This document shows, one piece after another, positions 1 to 6,426 of a stretch of DNA of 8,978 nucleotides (position 1 is the first letter of the stretch; each line of letters begins with the position of its first letter). The stretch is from Planococcus sp. (in: firmicutes) (GTDB lineage Bacteria; Bacillota; Bacilli; Bacillales_A; Planococcaceae). A program made the position numbers and the translations under genes. The stretch spans positions 1 through 8,978 of the forward strand of contig JASKZU010000079.1 of NCBI GenBank assembly GCA_030147455.1, written 5' to 3'. Under the pieces are notes generated by a model that was not told the DNA's origin, ran no database searches, and worked only from the letters and a program-made list of their open reading frames with translations.

Positions 1-54
1 GTACCGCGAATCGAGCCTTCGTCCCTTTTTATAGGGGGATGAAGGCTTTTTATT
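1..54 (+). promoter_or_regulatory. T-box riboswitch, 3' portion (alaS leader)
   Basis: The window opens with GTACCGCG, the end of the conserved T-box sequence (GGUGGUACCGCG) that pairs in the antiterminator and contacts the acceptor end of uncharged tRNA. It is followed directly by a terminator hairpin and then by alaS, an aminoacyl-tRNA synthetase gene, which is the classic T-box arrangement. By family knowledge, uncharged tRNA-Ala stabilises the antiterminator and allows transcription into alaS when alanine is short. The specifier loop, stem I and the 5' half of the antiterminator lie upstream of the window. Specificity for tRNA-Ala is therefore inferred from the downstream gene and not read from a specifier codon. 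Confidence 0.88.
14..51 (+). terminator. T-box attenuator hairpin before alaS
   Basis: The arms at 14-25 (AGCCTTCGTCCC) and 36-47 (GGGATGAAGGCT) pair over 12 base pairs with one G-U wobble. The loop is about 10 nt, and a T run at 47-51 follows. It lies between the T-box core and the alaS ribosome binding site, so it is the conditional terminator of the leader. Confidence 0.87.
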
Positions 55-60
55 ATGCCT

Positions 61-67
61 AAGGAGG
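61..67 (+). promoter_or_regulatory. Ribosome binding site of alaS
   Basis: AAGGAGG, a near-perfect Shine-Dalgarno sequence, lies 8 nt before ATG 76 and 5 nt before ATG 73. It sits inside the longer reading frame that opens at 55 and therefore rules that start out. Confidence 0.85.
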
Positions 68-75
68 AATTAATG

Positions 76-2700
76 ATGAAGAATTTAAAAGCTGAAGAAA
101 TTAGACAGTTATACTTGGATTTTTTCCAGGAAAAAGGCCACGACATCGAACCGAGTGCGCCGCTTGTCCCTTTTGAAGACCCATCGCTTTTATGGATCAA
201 CAGCGGGGTTGCTACATTGAAGAAATATTTTGACGGACGCGTCATTCCGGAAAATCCGCGCATCGTCAATGCGCAAAAATCGATTCGGACAAACGATATT
301 GAAAACGTCGGAAAAACAGCGCGCCACCATACATTTTTTGAAATGCTCGGCAACTTTTCAATCGGTGAATATTTCAAGAAAGAAGCGATTCATTGGGCTT
401 GGGAATTTCTCACCGACGACAAATGGATCGGTTTTGATGCAGAAAAACTATCGGTCACCATTCATCCTGAAGACGAAGAAGCTTATGCAATCTGGCTAAA
501 CGAAGTCGGTGTGCCGGCTGAGCGCATTATCCGTTTGGAAGGCAACTTCTGGGATATCGGCGAAGGGCCGAGCGGGCCGAACTCGGAGATCTTCTATGAC
601 CGCGGCGAAAGCTACGGCAGCGACCCGAACGATCCCGAACTATATCCAGGCGGTGAAAACGACCGCTATTTGGAAATCTGGAACCTTGTGTTTTCACAGT
701 TTAACCATAACGCCGATCATACGTATACGCCGCTGCCGAAACAGAATATCGACACCGGCATGGGATTAGAGCGCATGGCATCGGTCGTACAGGACGTGCC
801 GACAAATTACGATACAGACTTGTTTACTCCAATCATCCAGAAAACTGCTGATATTTCAGGGAAGACTTACGGCGAGCACAGCGAACAGGACATGGCGTTC
901 AAAGTGATTGCCGACCACGTAAGAACTGTTGCATTTGCCATCGGCGATGGGGCACTTCCTTCGAATGAGGGACGTGGATATGTACTGCGCCGCTTGTTGC
1001 GCCGCGCCGTTCGTTATTCGAAAAAACTCGGCATTGAAAAGCCGTTTATGTTCCAGCTTGTACCGGTAGTGGGAGAAGTCATGCACAGTTTTTATCCGGA
1101 AGTAAAAGACAAGGAAGACTTTATCGTCCGCGTCATGAAGCTGGAAGAAGAGCGGTTCCTTGAAACACTGCATGACGGTTTGGAGATCCTTTCCCAAGTG
1201 GCAGATAAGCAAAAGCAAGCCGGACACAGTGAAATCCCGGGCGAAGATGTTTTCCGTTTGTACGACACATATGGCTTCCCGGTAGAACTGACAGAAGAAT
1301 ATGCAGAAGATGAAGGCATGACAGTTGACCACGCCGGATTTGAACGAGCGATGAATGAACAGCGCGAGCGTGCAAGAAGCGCCCGCCAAAACGTCAATTC
1401 GATGCAGACACAGTCGGAAGTGCTCGGCAACATAAAAGAAGAAAGCGAGTTTGTCGGCTATACACATACAACCGTCGAGGCTAATGTGGTCGCCATCGTC
1501 AAAGACGGCGAATTAGTAGAATCAGCGCAAGAAGGCGAAGAAGTTCAGCTCGTGCTGGACCGGACACCATTTTACGCAGAAAGCGGCGGGCAAATTGCCG
1601 ATAAAGGAACGCTGACAAATGATTTGGTGAGCGCATCTGTATTGGATGTGAAAAAAGCACCGAATGGCCAAAATCTGCACAGCGTGCGGGTCGATTCCGG
1701 TGAATTGACAAAGTCCGGGGTCACTGCTCAAGTTGACACCGTACAGCGCCGCCATACAGTGAAAAACCATACGGCAACCCACTTGCTTCACCAGGCGCTC
1801 AAAGATGTACTCGGCGAACATGTTAACCAAGCTGGTTCGTATGTCGGCCCTGACCGCCTGCGTTTTGATTTTTCCCATTTTGGATCGATGACGCAGCAGG
1901 AGCTGGAACAAATCGAACAAGCAGTAAACGAGAAAGTATGGGAAGGCATTGCAGTTCAAACGGGCTACCATAACTTGCAAGAAGCAAAAGACATGGGCGC
2001 CATGGCTTTGTTTGGCGAAAAATATGGAGATGTTGTCCGCGTTGTTTCCATCAGCGACTATTCGCTTGAACTTTGCGGCGGTGTGCACGTTGCCAACACA
2101 TCAGAAATCGGCATTTTCAAAATCGTATCGGAAAGCGGCATCGGCGCCGGTATTCGCCGCATCGAAGCTTTAACTGGAAAAGGCGCTTACCTCAACTTGA
2201 AGCAAAGCGAAGAAACACTGGAACAGGCAGCTTCATTATTAAAAGCAAATCCGCGCGATGTGATTCAAAAAGTCGAAGCCGCACAGGCTGACATGAAAGC
2301 GATGCAGCGCGAGAACGAATCGCTGCTCCAGAAAATCAACAACGCGCAAGCTGGCGAACTGATGGATGCAGCGAAGAAAATCGGCGACGTTACGGTTTTA
2401 TCGGCAAAAGTACAGGCTAAAGACAACAACCAATTGCGTCAGATGGTCGATGACCTGAAAGCGAAATTTGAACAAGCGGTCATCGTCCTTGGGGCAAGCG
2501 ACGGGGATAAAGTGATGCTCGCAGCCGGAGTGACGAAAAACATCGCAGGCAAAGAATATCATGCCGGCAACATCGTCAAGCAAGTGGCTGAGCAGTGCGG
2601 AGGCAAAGGCGGCGGCCGTCCGGACATGGCGATGGCTGGCGCTAAAAATCCAGAGCAGCTGGATGCAGCGCTTGAATCTGTTTATAACTTGTTCAAATAG
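76..2700 (+). CDS. alaS: Alanyl-tRNA synthetase
   Basis: This cytoplasmic class IIc synthetase attaches alanine to tRNA-Ala and hydrolyses mischarged Ser- or Gly-tRNA-Ala. The 874 residues are close to the usual family length. The N-terminal catalytic core shows motif 2 at about residues 71-95 (RTND...FFEMLGNFS) and motif 3 at 228-233 (GMGLER). The editing domain carries the zinc-type pairs HxxxH (H565, H569) and CxxxH (C667, H671). The C-terminal DHHA1/C-Ala part ends with a GGKGGGRPDMAMAG segment. An ATG at 55 is in frame but lies in the attenuator T tract and upstream of the ribosome binding site AAGGAGG at 61-67, so it cannot be the start. ATG 76 gives 8 nt spacing and matches the usual MKxL N-terminus. 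ATG 73, with 5 nt spacing, is the alternative. Expression is probably controlled by the T-box leader. No terminator is visible after the stop, so readthrough into ireB is likely. Confidence 0.97.
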   Translation: MKNLKAEEIRQLYLDFFQEKGHDIEPSAPLVPFEDPSLLWINSGVATLKKYFDGRVIPENPRIVNAQKSIRTNDIENVGKTARHHTFFEMLGNFSIGEYFKKEAIHWAWEFLTDDKWIGFDAEKLSVTIHPEDEEAYAIWLNEVGVPAERIIRLEGNFWDIGEGPSGPNSEIFYDRGESYGSDPNDPELYPGGENDRYLEIWNLVFSQFNHNADHTYTPLPKQNIDTGMGLERMASVVQDVPTNYDTDLFTPIIQKTADISGKTYGEHSEQDMAFKVIADHVRTVAFAIGDGALPSNEGRGYVLRRLLRRAVRYSKKLGIEKPFMFQLVPVVGEVMHSFYPEVKDKEDFIVRVMKLEEERFLETLHDGLEILSQVADKQKQAGHSEIPGEDVFRLYDTYGFPVELTEEYAEDEGMTVDHAGFERAMNEQRERARSARQNVNSMQTQSEVLGNIKEESEFVGYTHTTVEANVVAIVKDGELVESAQEGEEVQLVLDRTPFYAESGGQIADKGTLTNDLVSASVLDVKKAPNGQNLHSVRVDSGELTKSGVTAQVDTVQRRHTVKNHTATHLLHQALKDVLGEHVNQAGSYVGPDRLRFDFSHFGSMTQQELEQIEQAVNEKVWEGIAVQTGYHNLQEAKDMGAMALFGEKYGDVVRVVSISDYSLELCGGVHVANTSEIGIFKIVSESGIGAGIRRIEALTGKGAYLNLKQSEETLEQAASLLKANPRDVIQKVEAAQADMKAMQRENESLLQKINNAQAGELMDAAKKIGDVTVLSAKVQAKDNNQLRQMVDDLKAKFEQAVIVLGASDGDKVMLAAGVTKNIAGKEYHAGNIVKQVAEQCGGKGGGRPDMAMAGAKNPEQLDAALESVYNLFK

Positions 2701-2701
2701 G

Positions 2702-2730
2702 TTTAACAAATCCATGCTTTCAGTTATAAT
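2702..2730 (+). promoter_or_regulatory. Putative sigma-A promoter for ireB-ruvX-DUF1292
   Basis: A perfect TATAAT lies at 2725-2730. A weak -35 candidate, TTTAAC at 2702-2707, is 17 bp upstream and shares three of six bases with TTGACA. It begins just after the alaS stop, so ireB may be transcribed both from alaS readthrough and from this site. Transcription would start near 2737, only a few bases before the AGGAGG at 2741. Confidence 0.55.
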
Positions 2731-2740
2731 GAGATTCAGC

Positions 2741-2773
2741 AGGAGGAACGAATTGCCAAATCACACATTCTGA
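2741..2773 (+). other. Possible leader mini-ORF ahead of ireB
   Basis: A consensus ribosome binding site AGGAGG at 2741-2746 is followed after 6 nt by TTG at 2753. That opens a six-codon frame (MPNHTF if initiated) ending at TGA 2771-2773. The ireB ribosome binding site starts within a few bases of this stop, and the ireB GTG lies 16 nt beyond it, which is compatible with translational coupling. There is no homology support. The frame could be a regulatory leader or simply a leftover ribosome binding site. Confidence 0.3.
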
Positions 2774-2789
2774 AAGCGAGGTGCTTGTC

Positions 2790-3056
2790 GTGAGCTCATT
2801 TGATCGCACGATGAAATTCGATTCGTCTGATGAATCGATAGAGCAGGACGTAAAGCAGGTTATGCTGCAGGTCCATGCAGCTCTAGAGGAAAAAGGCTAT
2901 AACCCGAACAACCAGATTGTCGGGTATCTATTATCAGGTGATCCGGCTTATATCCCTCGCCATCAGGATGCCCGAAACATGATCCGCAAACTCGAGCGGG
3001 ATGAAATCTTGGAAGAACTGGTCAAGTTCTACATCAAAAAGAATAACGAGGAATAA
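2790..3056 (+). CDS. ireB: IreB family regulatory phosphoprotein (DUF965, YrzL)
   Basis: This small cytoplasmic protein of 88 residues belongs to the UPF0297/DUF965 family. In Enterococcus faecalis its homologue IreB is phosphorylated on N-terminal threonines by the PASTA kinase IreK and affects cephalosporin resistance. The family core is plain: KGYNPxNQIVGYLLSGDPAYIPRH followed by DARNxIRKLERDEILEELVKFY. T7 in the N-terminal SSFDRTMKF segment lies at the position of one of the phosphorylated threonines in IreB, while position 4 is Phe rather than Thr. I chose GTG 2790 because the protein then begins MSSFDRTMKF like its homologues, and AGGTG at 2779-2783 is 6 nt upstream. An in-frame GTG at 2781 would lie inside that ribosome binding site. 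The gene ends 2 nt before ruvX. Its role as a PASTA-kinase substrate here is inferred from the family. Confidence 0.93.
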   Translation: MSSFDRTMKFDSSDESIEQDVKQVMLQVHAALEEKGYNPNNQIVGYLLSGDPAYIPRHQDARNMIRKLERDEILEELVKFYIKKNNEE

Positions 3057-3058
3057 AC

Positions 3059-3475
3059 ATGCGCACAATGGGATTAGATGTGGGCTCCAAGACAATTGGA
3101 GTAGCAATAAGCGATGCGCTGGGCTGGACAGCACAGGGCATCGAAACGATCAAGATTGACGAGGCGAACGGCCAATTCGGCCTCCAGCGCCTTGGCGAAC
3201 TGATCAACGAATACAAGGTAACAGAAGCGGTCGTCGGGTATCCGAAGAATATGAACAATTCGATCGGCCCCCGAGCGGAAGCCTCAGAAAAGTTTGCAGC
3301 ATTGCTGAAAGAAGGATATGATATACCGGTAGTGCTTTGGGATGAACGGTTGACCACAATGGCAGCAGAGAAAATGCTGATTTCTGCCGATGTCAGCCGC
3401 AAAAACCGCAAAAAAGTGATCGACAAGATGGCTGCAGTAATGATTTTACAAGGCTATCTTGATTCAAAAAAATGA
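3059..3475 (+). CDS. ruvX: RuvX/YqgF family nuclease (YrrK)
   Basis: This protein belongs to the RNase H-fold YqgF family, annotated as putative Holliday junction resolvase. In E. coli YqgF is also linked to 16S rRNA 5'-end maturation. Its 138 residues are the usual length. Three acidic motifs of the active site are visible: GLDVGSKTIGVAISD with D7, the DERLTT motif at residues 95-100, and DKMAA at 122-126. The central beta-strand segment VVGYPKNMNNSIG is also typical. The start is ATG 3059, with GAGG at 3048-3051 inside the end of ireB and 7 nt spacing. The 2 nt gap to ireB and the 13 nt gap to the DUF1292 gene indicate one transcript. Confidence 0.94.
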   Translation: MRTMGLDVGSKTIGVAISDALGWTAQGIETIKIDEANGQFGLQRLGELINEYKVTEAVVGYPKNMNNSIGPRAEASEKFAALLKEGYDIPVVLWDERLTTMAAEKMLISADVSRKNRKKVIDKMAAVMILQGYLDSKK

Positions 3476-3488
3476 TGAGGTGACATGA

Positions 3489-3797
3489 ATGGAACATGGT
3501 CAAGAACATATTACAGTAGTGGACGAGCACGGCAACGAACAGTTGTTTGAGGTGTTGTTCACATTCGAATCGGAAGATTTCGGAAAATCGTACGTTTTGT
3601 ATTTCCCAGTAGGGGCAGATGAAGACGAAGAAGGCGAAATTGAGATTCACGCATCTTCTTTCACTGAAAACTTGGATTCTGAACAAACTGTTTCCGGCGG
3701 CGAACTGCGTCCTGTGGAAACAGAAGCAGAGTGGGATATGATCGAAGAAATGCTCAACACTTTCCTCGAGCAAGAAGAAGAAGACGAAGAGCTTTAA
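3489..3797 (+). CDS. DUF1292 domain protein (YrzB-like)
   Basis: This acidic protein of 102 residues has unknown function. It matches the DUF1292 family found right after ruvX in Bacillales. Visible features are an N-terminal ITVVDEHGNEQLFEVLFTFE hairpin-like segment, a KSYVLYFPV strand, an Asp/Glu-rich stretch at about residues 43-52 and a highly acidic tail (EQEEEDEEL). There is no signal peptide or membrane segment. The start is ATG 3489 with GAGGTG at 3477-3482 and 6 nt spacing. A nearer ATG at 3485 in another frame gives only 21 codons. It is the last gene of the ireB-ruvX unit and is followed by a terminator. No biochemical role can be assigned from sequence. Confidence 0.92.
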   Translation: MEHGQEHITVVDEHGNEQLFEVLFTFESEDFGKSYVLYFPVGADEDEEGEIEIHASSFTENLDSEQTVSGGELRPVETEAEWDMIEEMLNTFLEQEEEDEEL

Positions 3798-3803
3798 TTA
3801 TAC

Positions 3804-3840
3804 GGGGGACGGAATTGAACCTAGATTCCGTCCCTTTCAT
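3804..3840 (+). terminator. Terminator after the ireB-ruvX-DUF1292 unit
   Basis: The perfect 10 bp inverted repeat GGGACGGAAT (3806-3815) and ATTCCGTCCC (3825-3834) has a 9 nt loop, and two G-T pairs can extend its base. The T tract after it is interrupted (TTTCATTT), so termination may be incomplete. Confidence 0.75.
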
Positions 3841-3889
3841 TTGAGTTGTGTTCTTATAGGGAAAGACGAATAGCTGAGGGGGAACACCC

Positions 3890-5014
3890 GTGGAAAAGCA
3901 GTCAAAAAAAGATGTGATGTTCGACAGGATGAAGGAAAAGAAAAAAGAAGTTAAAGTCGTCCGGCGAATCGTTTTGATTGTCGCGCTTGTTTTGTTGCTG
4001 GTTGTTGCAGTAGCAGGCTGGCAGGCATACAGCTATGTAACTGATGCACTGGAACCGGTAGATCCGAATGCAGAAGAAGTCGTGGATATCGAAGTGCCCA
4101 TTGGATCGAACTTGGATAGCATAGCGGGCCTTCTTGAGGAAAACGGCATCATCAAAGATGCGCGGATTTACAAATACTATGTTAAATTTCAAAACCAATC
4201 GGAGTTTCAGGCGGGCAACTACGGCCTAACGCAAGCGATGACGTTGGATGAGATAACGGAAAGTTTGAAAACCGGAAAAGTGTATCATGAACCGTTGTAC
4301 ACGATCAGTGTACCGGAAGGTTTGACGCTCCAGGAAATTGCGGAGCGGGTCATCGCAGAAAACACGGATTACACGGCTGAGGAATTTATGGAGCAGATCC
4401 AGGACGAAGCCTATATTGACGAATTGATGGTCAAGTATCCGGAATTGCTGACAGAAGAAATCAAAGGCGAAGATGTTAAATTTGCGCTTGAAGGCTATTT
4501 GTTCCCAGCCACTTACCCAATCTACGAAGAAGATCCTTCTTTGACTGTGCTGATCGAGCAAATGCTTGAAGCGACCAAAGCGAATGTAACGCCTTATCAA
4601 AGCATGCTGGATGATATGGAAAAAACTCCGCACTGGCTATTGACCTTTGCTTCACTGCTTGAAGAAGAAGCGACTTCCAAGTCCGACCGCCAGACGATTG
4701 CGAGCGTCTTTTTCAACCGTTTGGAGCAAGACATGCCGCTGCAGACGGATCCGACCGTAATTTACGCGATGGGCGAACATAAAGACCGTTTGTTCAACTC
4801 AGACTATGAATTTGAAGATCCGTACAGCACCTATACAAACAAAGGATTACCGCCTGGTCCGATCGCTTCGTCCGGCGCTTCATCGATTGAAGCGGTGCTC
4901 GATCCGAATGAAACAGAATACTTGTTTTTCCTGGCCGATTCGGAAGGCACCAACCATTTTTCTACAACGTATGAACAACACCTTAAATACCGCGATGAAT
5001 ATATCGGCAATTGA
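3890..5014 (+). CDS. mltG: Endolytic murein transglycosylase MltG (YrrL)
   Basis: This membrane-anchored lytic transglycosylase of the YceG family cleaves nascent glycan strands and is thought to terminate peptidoglycan chain elongation. It has 374 residues. A short basic cytoplasmic N-terminus (about 1-26) is followed by one transmembrane helix (about 27-44, IVLIVALVLLLVVAVAGW) and then the extracellular part. A LysM-like subdomain lies at about residues 65-120 (VPIGSNLDSIAGLL). The catalytic domain contains ASLLEEEA, where E258 aligns with the essential glutamate of E. coli MltG (ASIVEKE). It also has SVFFNRL, the LQTDPTVIYAMG signature and NKGLPPGPIA. Translation starts at GTG 3890 with GAGGGGG at 3876-3882, 7 nt upstream. 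No convincing promoter was seen in 3841-3889, so expression may depend partly on readthrough of the preceding terminator. Confidence 0.96.
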   Translation: MEKQSKKDVMFDRMKEKKKEVKVVRRIVLIVALVLLLVVAVAGWQAYSYVTDALEPVDPNAEEVVDIEVPIGSNLDSIAGLLEENGIIKDARIYKYYVKFQNQSEFQAGNYGLTQAMTLDEITESLKTGKVYHEPLYTISVPEGLTLQEIAERVIAENTDYTAEEFMEQIQDEAYIDELMVKYPELLTEEIKGEDVKFALEGYLFPATYPIYEEDPSLTVLIEQMLEATKANVTPYQSMLDDMEKTPHWLLTFASLLEEEATSKSDRQTIASVFFNRLEQDMPLQTDPTVIYAMGEHKDRLFNSDYEFEDPYSTYTNKGLPPGPIASSGASSIEAVLDPNETEYLFFLADSEGTNHFSTTYEQHLKYRDEYIGN

Positions 5015-5016
5015 TC

Positions 5017-5057
5017 GAAGAAGGAAGGGAGCGTACGGTTCCCTTCTTCTTTTCTGT
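5017..5057 (+). terminator. Terminator after mltG
   Basis: The purine-rich arm 5017-5030 pairs with the pyrimidine-rich arm 5040-5053 over about 14 positions, with one mismatch and three G-T wobbles. The inner six pairs (AAGGGA with TCCCTT) are perfect, and the 3' side is T rich. The hairpin begins 2 nt after the mltG stop. The mismatch makes its strength uncertain. Confidence 0.65.
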
Positions 5058-5095
5058 TCAAAATCAGACTATATGCAAAGAAAGTAGGCGCAATC

Positions 5096-5695
5096 ATGAG
5101 TGAATGGGACGCAGTATTTCATGCGATGCGCTCATATGCGGCACAACACCATGTGCCTATTATGGAAGAGCAAGGCATTGACGAGCTGCTTGAGCTATTG
5201 AAGCATCAAAACCCGTCAAAGCTGCTTGAACTCGGCACGGCAATCGGCTATTCAGCTTTGCGCATCGCACAAGCGTTGCCGGAGGCGCACATAGATACGA
5301 TCGAACGCGATACGCCGCGCTTTGAAAAAGCACGTGAATTTATCCGCGATGCGGCGGCAGCAGACCGTGTGCGAGCCTTTCATGCGGATGCATTGGAAAT
5401 GGATCCGGCAGAACTCAGCGGCCCATACGATGCGATATTTATCGATGCAGCCAAAGGGCAGTATGAGCGCTTTTTTGAGAAATATGAAAGTGTGTTAAGT
5501 GACAGCGGCGTCATTTACTGCGATAATATGTCGATGCATGGCATGACGGATGTGCCGATTCATGACGTGCCAAGACGCAAGCGCACGATGATTCGCAATA
5601 TCCGTTCGTTCCGGGAAAAGATGGCTGGGCATCCGCGGTTTCATTGTGAACTGCTGCCTGTAGGGGACGGCCTTCTCGTATGCACCAAAAAATGA
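5096..5695 (+). CDS. trmR: tRNA 5-hydroxyuridine (wobble U34) O-methyltransferase TrmR (YrrM)
   Basis: This cytoplasmic SAM-dependent O-methyltransferase belongs to the catechol-OMT-like family 3. The B. subtilis orthologue YrrM/TrmR converts 5-hydroxyuridine at tRNA position 34 to 5-methoxyuridine. Visible motifs are the SAM-binding LLELGTAIGYSALRIAQ, the DTIERD acidic strand end, and the metal-site residues D117 (FIDAAKG) and D143-N144 (YCDNM). These correspond, as I recall the family, to D133, D159 and N160 of the Bacillus enzyme. That constant offset of 16 and the length of 199 residues indicate a shorter N-terminus, and no earlier ATG, GTG or TTG in this frame is available after the mltG terminator. 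The ribosome binding site is weak (AGTAGG at 5083-5088). The stop at 5693-5695 lies 26 nt before udk, so the two are probably cotranscribed. The orthology is inferred from motifs and gene order. Confidence 0.88.
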   Translation: MSEWDAVFHAMRSYAAQHHVPIMEEQGIDELLELLKHQNPSKLLELGTAIGYSALRIAQALPEAHIDTIERDTPRFEKAREFIRDAAAADRVRAFHADALEMDPAELSGPYDAIFIDAAKGQYERFFEKYESVLSDSGVIYCDNMSMHGMTDVPIHDVPRRKRTMIRNIRSFREKMAGHPRFHCELLPVGDGLLVCTKK

Positions 5696-5721
5696 AAAAT
5701 GAATGCAGGGAGTTAATTTCT

Positions 5722-6345
5722 ATGTCAAAAAACAGGCCGGTCGTCATCGGTATTGCTGGTGGTTCAGGTTCAGGTAAAACAAGTGTCACAAATTCTATCT
5801 ACGAAGTATTCAAAGAACATTCAGTCGTAGTCATCGAGCAGGACTATTACTATAAAGACCAAAGCCATTTGGAGTTTGAAGAACGGCTGGAAACAAACTA
5901 TGACCATCCACTTGCGTTCGACACCAACTTGTTGATCGAACACGTGAATGAATTGCTTGAAAGACGGGCTATTGAAAAACCGGTCTATAATTATGCATTG
6001 CATACGCGTGCAGAAGAAACCATTCAAATCGACCCGAAAGATGTGATCATTCTTGAAGGCATTCTTGTGCTTGAGGATGAGCGCCTGCGTGATTTGATGG
6101 ACATTAAGTTATTTGTCGATACCGATGCAGATCTTCGCATTATCCGCCGGTTAATGCGCGACATCAACGAACGTGGACGAACTATCGATTCGGTTATCGA
6201 ACAGTACTTGACAGTCGTGCGCCCGATGCACAATCAATTTATCGAGCCGACAAAACGCTATGCAGACGTGATTATTCCCGAAGGCGGGCAGAACGAAGTG
6301 GCAATTGATTTGATGGTTACAAAAATTAAAACAATTCTTGAATAG
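5722..6345 (+). CDS. udk: Uridine kinase
   Basis: This cytoplasmic enzyme phosphorylates uridine and cytidine to UMP and CMP with ATP or GTP in pyrimidine salvage. Its 207 residues are close to the normal length. The Walker A loop GGSGSGKT is at residues 13-20. The QDYYYKDQ segment contains the likely catalytic D41. NYDHPLAFD, YNYALHTR (nucleoside binding), the ILEGILVL strand and the lid-like IIRRLMRDINERGR all follow in the family order. I chose ATG 5722 because AGGGAG at 5707-5712 is 9 nt upstream and the protein then starts MSKNRPVVIGIAGGSG. The in-frame ATGs at 5680 and 5692 overlap the end of trmR, lack a ribosome binding site and add non-family residues. No terminator is seen after the stop, so greA may be partly cotranscribed. 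Confidence 0.96.
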   Translation: MSKNRPVVIGIAGGSGSGKTSVTNSIYEVFKEHSVVVIEQDYYYKDQSHLEFEERLETNYDHPLAFDTNLLIEHVNELLERRAIEKPVYNYALHTRAEETIQIDPKDVIILEGILVLEDERLRDLMDIKLFVDTDADLRIIRRLMRDINERGRTIDSVIEQYLTVVRPMHNQFIEPTKRYADVIIPEGGQNEVAIDLMVTKIKTILE

Positions 6346-6361
6346 ATTGGTAATTTATAAT
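6333..6361 (+). promoter_or_regulatory. Possible promoter for greA
   Basis: A perfect TATAAT lies at 6356-6361, just after the udk stop. No good -35 box is present at 16-18 bp spacing; the nearest candidates are T-rich (ATTCTT around 6334-6339). Transcription would begin near 6368 and give a leader of about 60 nt. The call rests on the -10 element alone. Confidence 0.4.
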
Positions 6362-6426
6362 AGAATGGTACGAGACTGACGGGTGTTAGCGCATTCATAG
6401 TCAGCAGTTGAAGGAGTGGGAAGAGC

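Noticed and set aside
55..75. Upstream in-frame ATG at 55 as the alaS start
   Set aside because: It lies directly after the attenuator T tract, has no ribosome binding site, and the AAGGAGG for alaS falls inside the added codons.
856..2088. Long antisense reading frames inside alaS (about 203 and 188 codons on the minus strand)
   Set aside because: They lie opposite a highly conserved coding frame, have no family motifs or good ribosome binding sites, and are explained by the codon bias of alaS.
3485..3550. ATG at 3485 in another frame, near the DUF1292 start
   Set aside because: It gives only about 21 codons. The ATG at 3489 has the better spacing to GAGGTG and opens a family-matching protein.
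3841..3889. TTGAGT and TATAGG as an mltG promoter
   Set aside because: The two elements are only 8 bp apart, and no other hexamer pair has acceptable spacing.
5680..5721. Longer udk starting at ATG 5680 or 5692
   Set aside because: These starts overlap the end of trmR, lack a ribosome binding site and add residues not seen in uridine kinases.
6376..6404. CTGAC/GTCAG inverted repeat in the greA leader
   Set aside because: There are only 5 pairs around a 19 nt loop and no T tract, too weak to call a terminator or a riboswitch.
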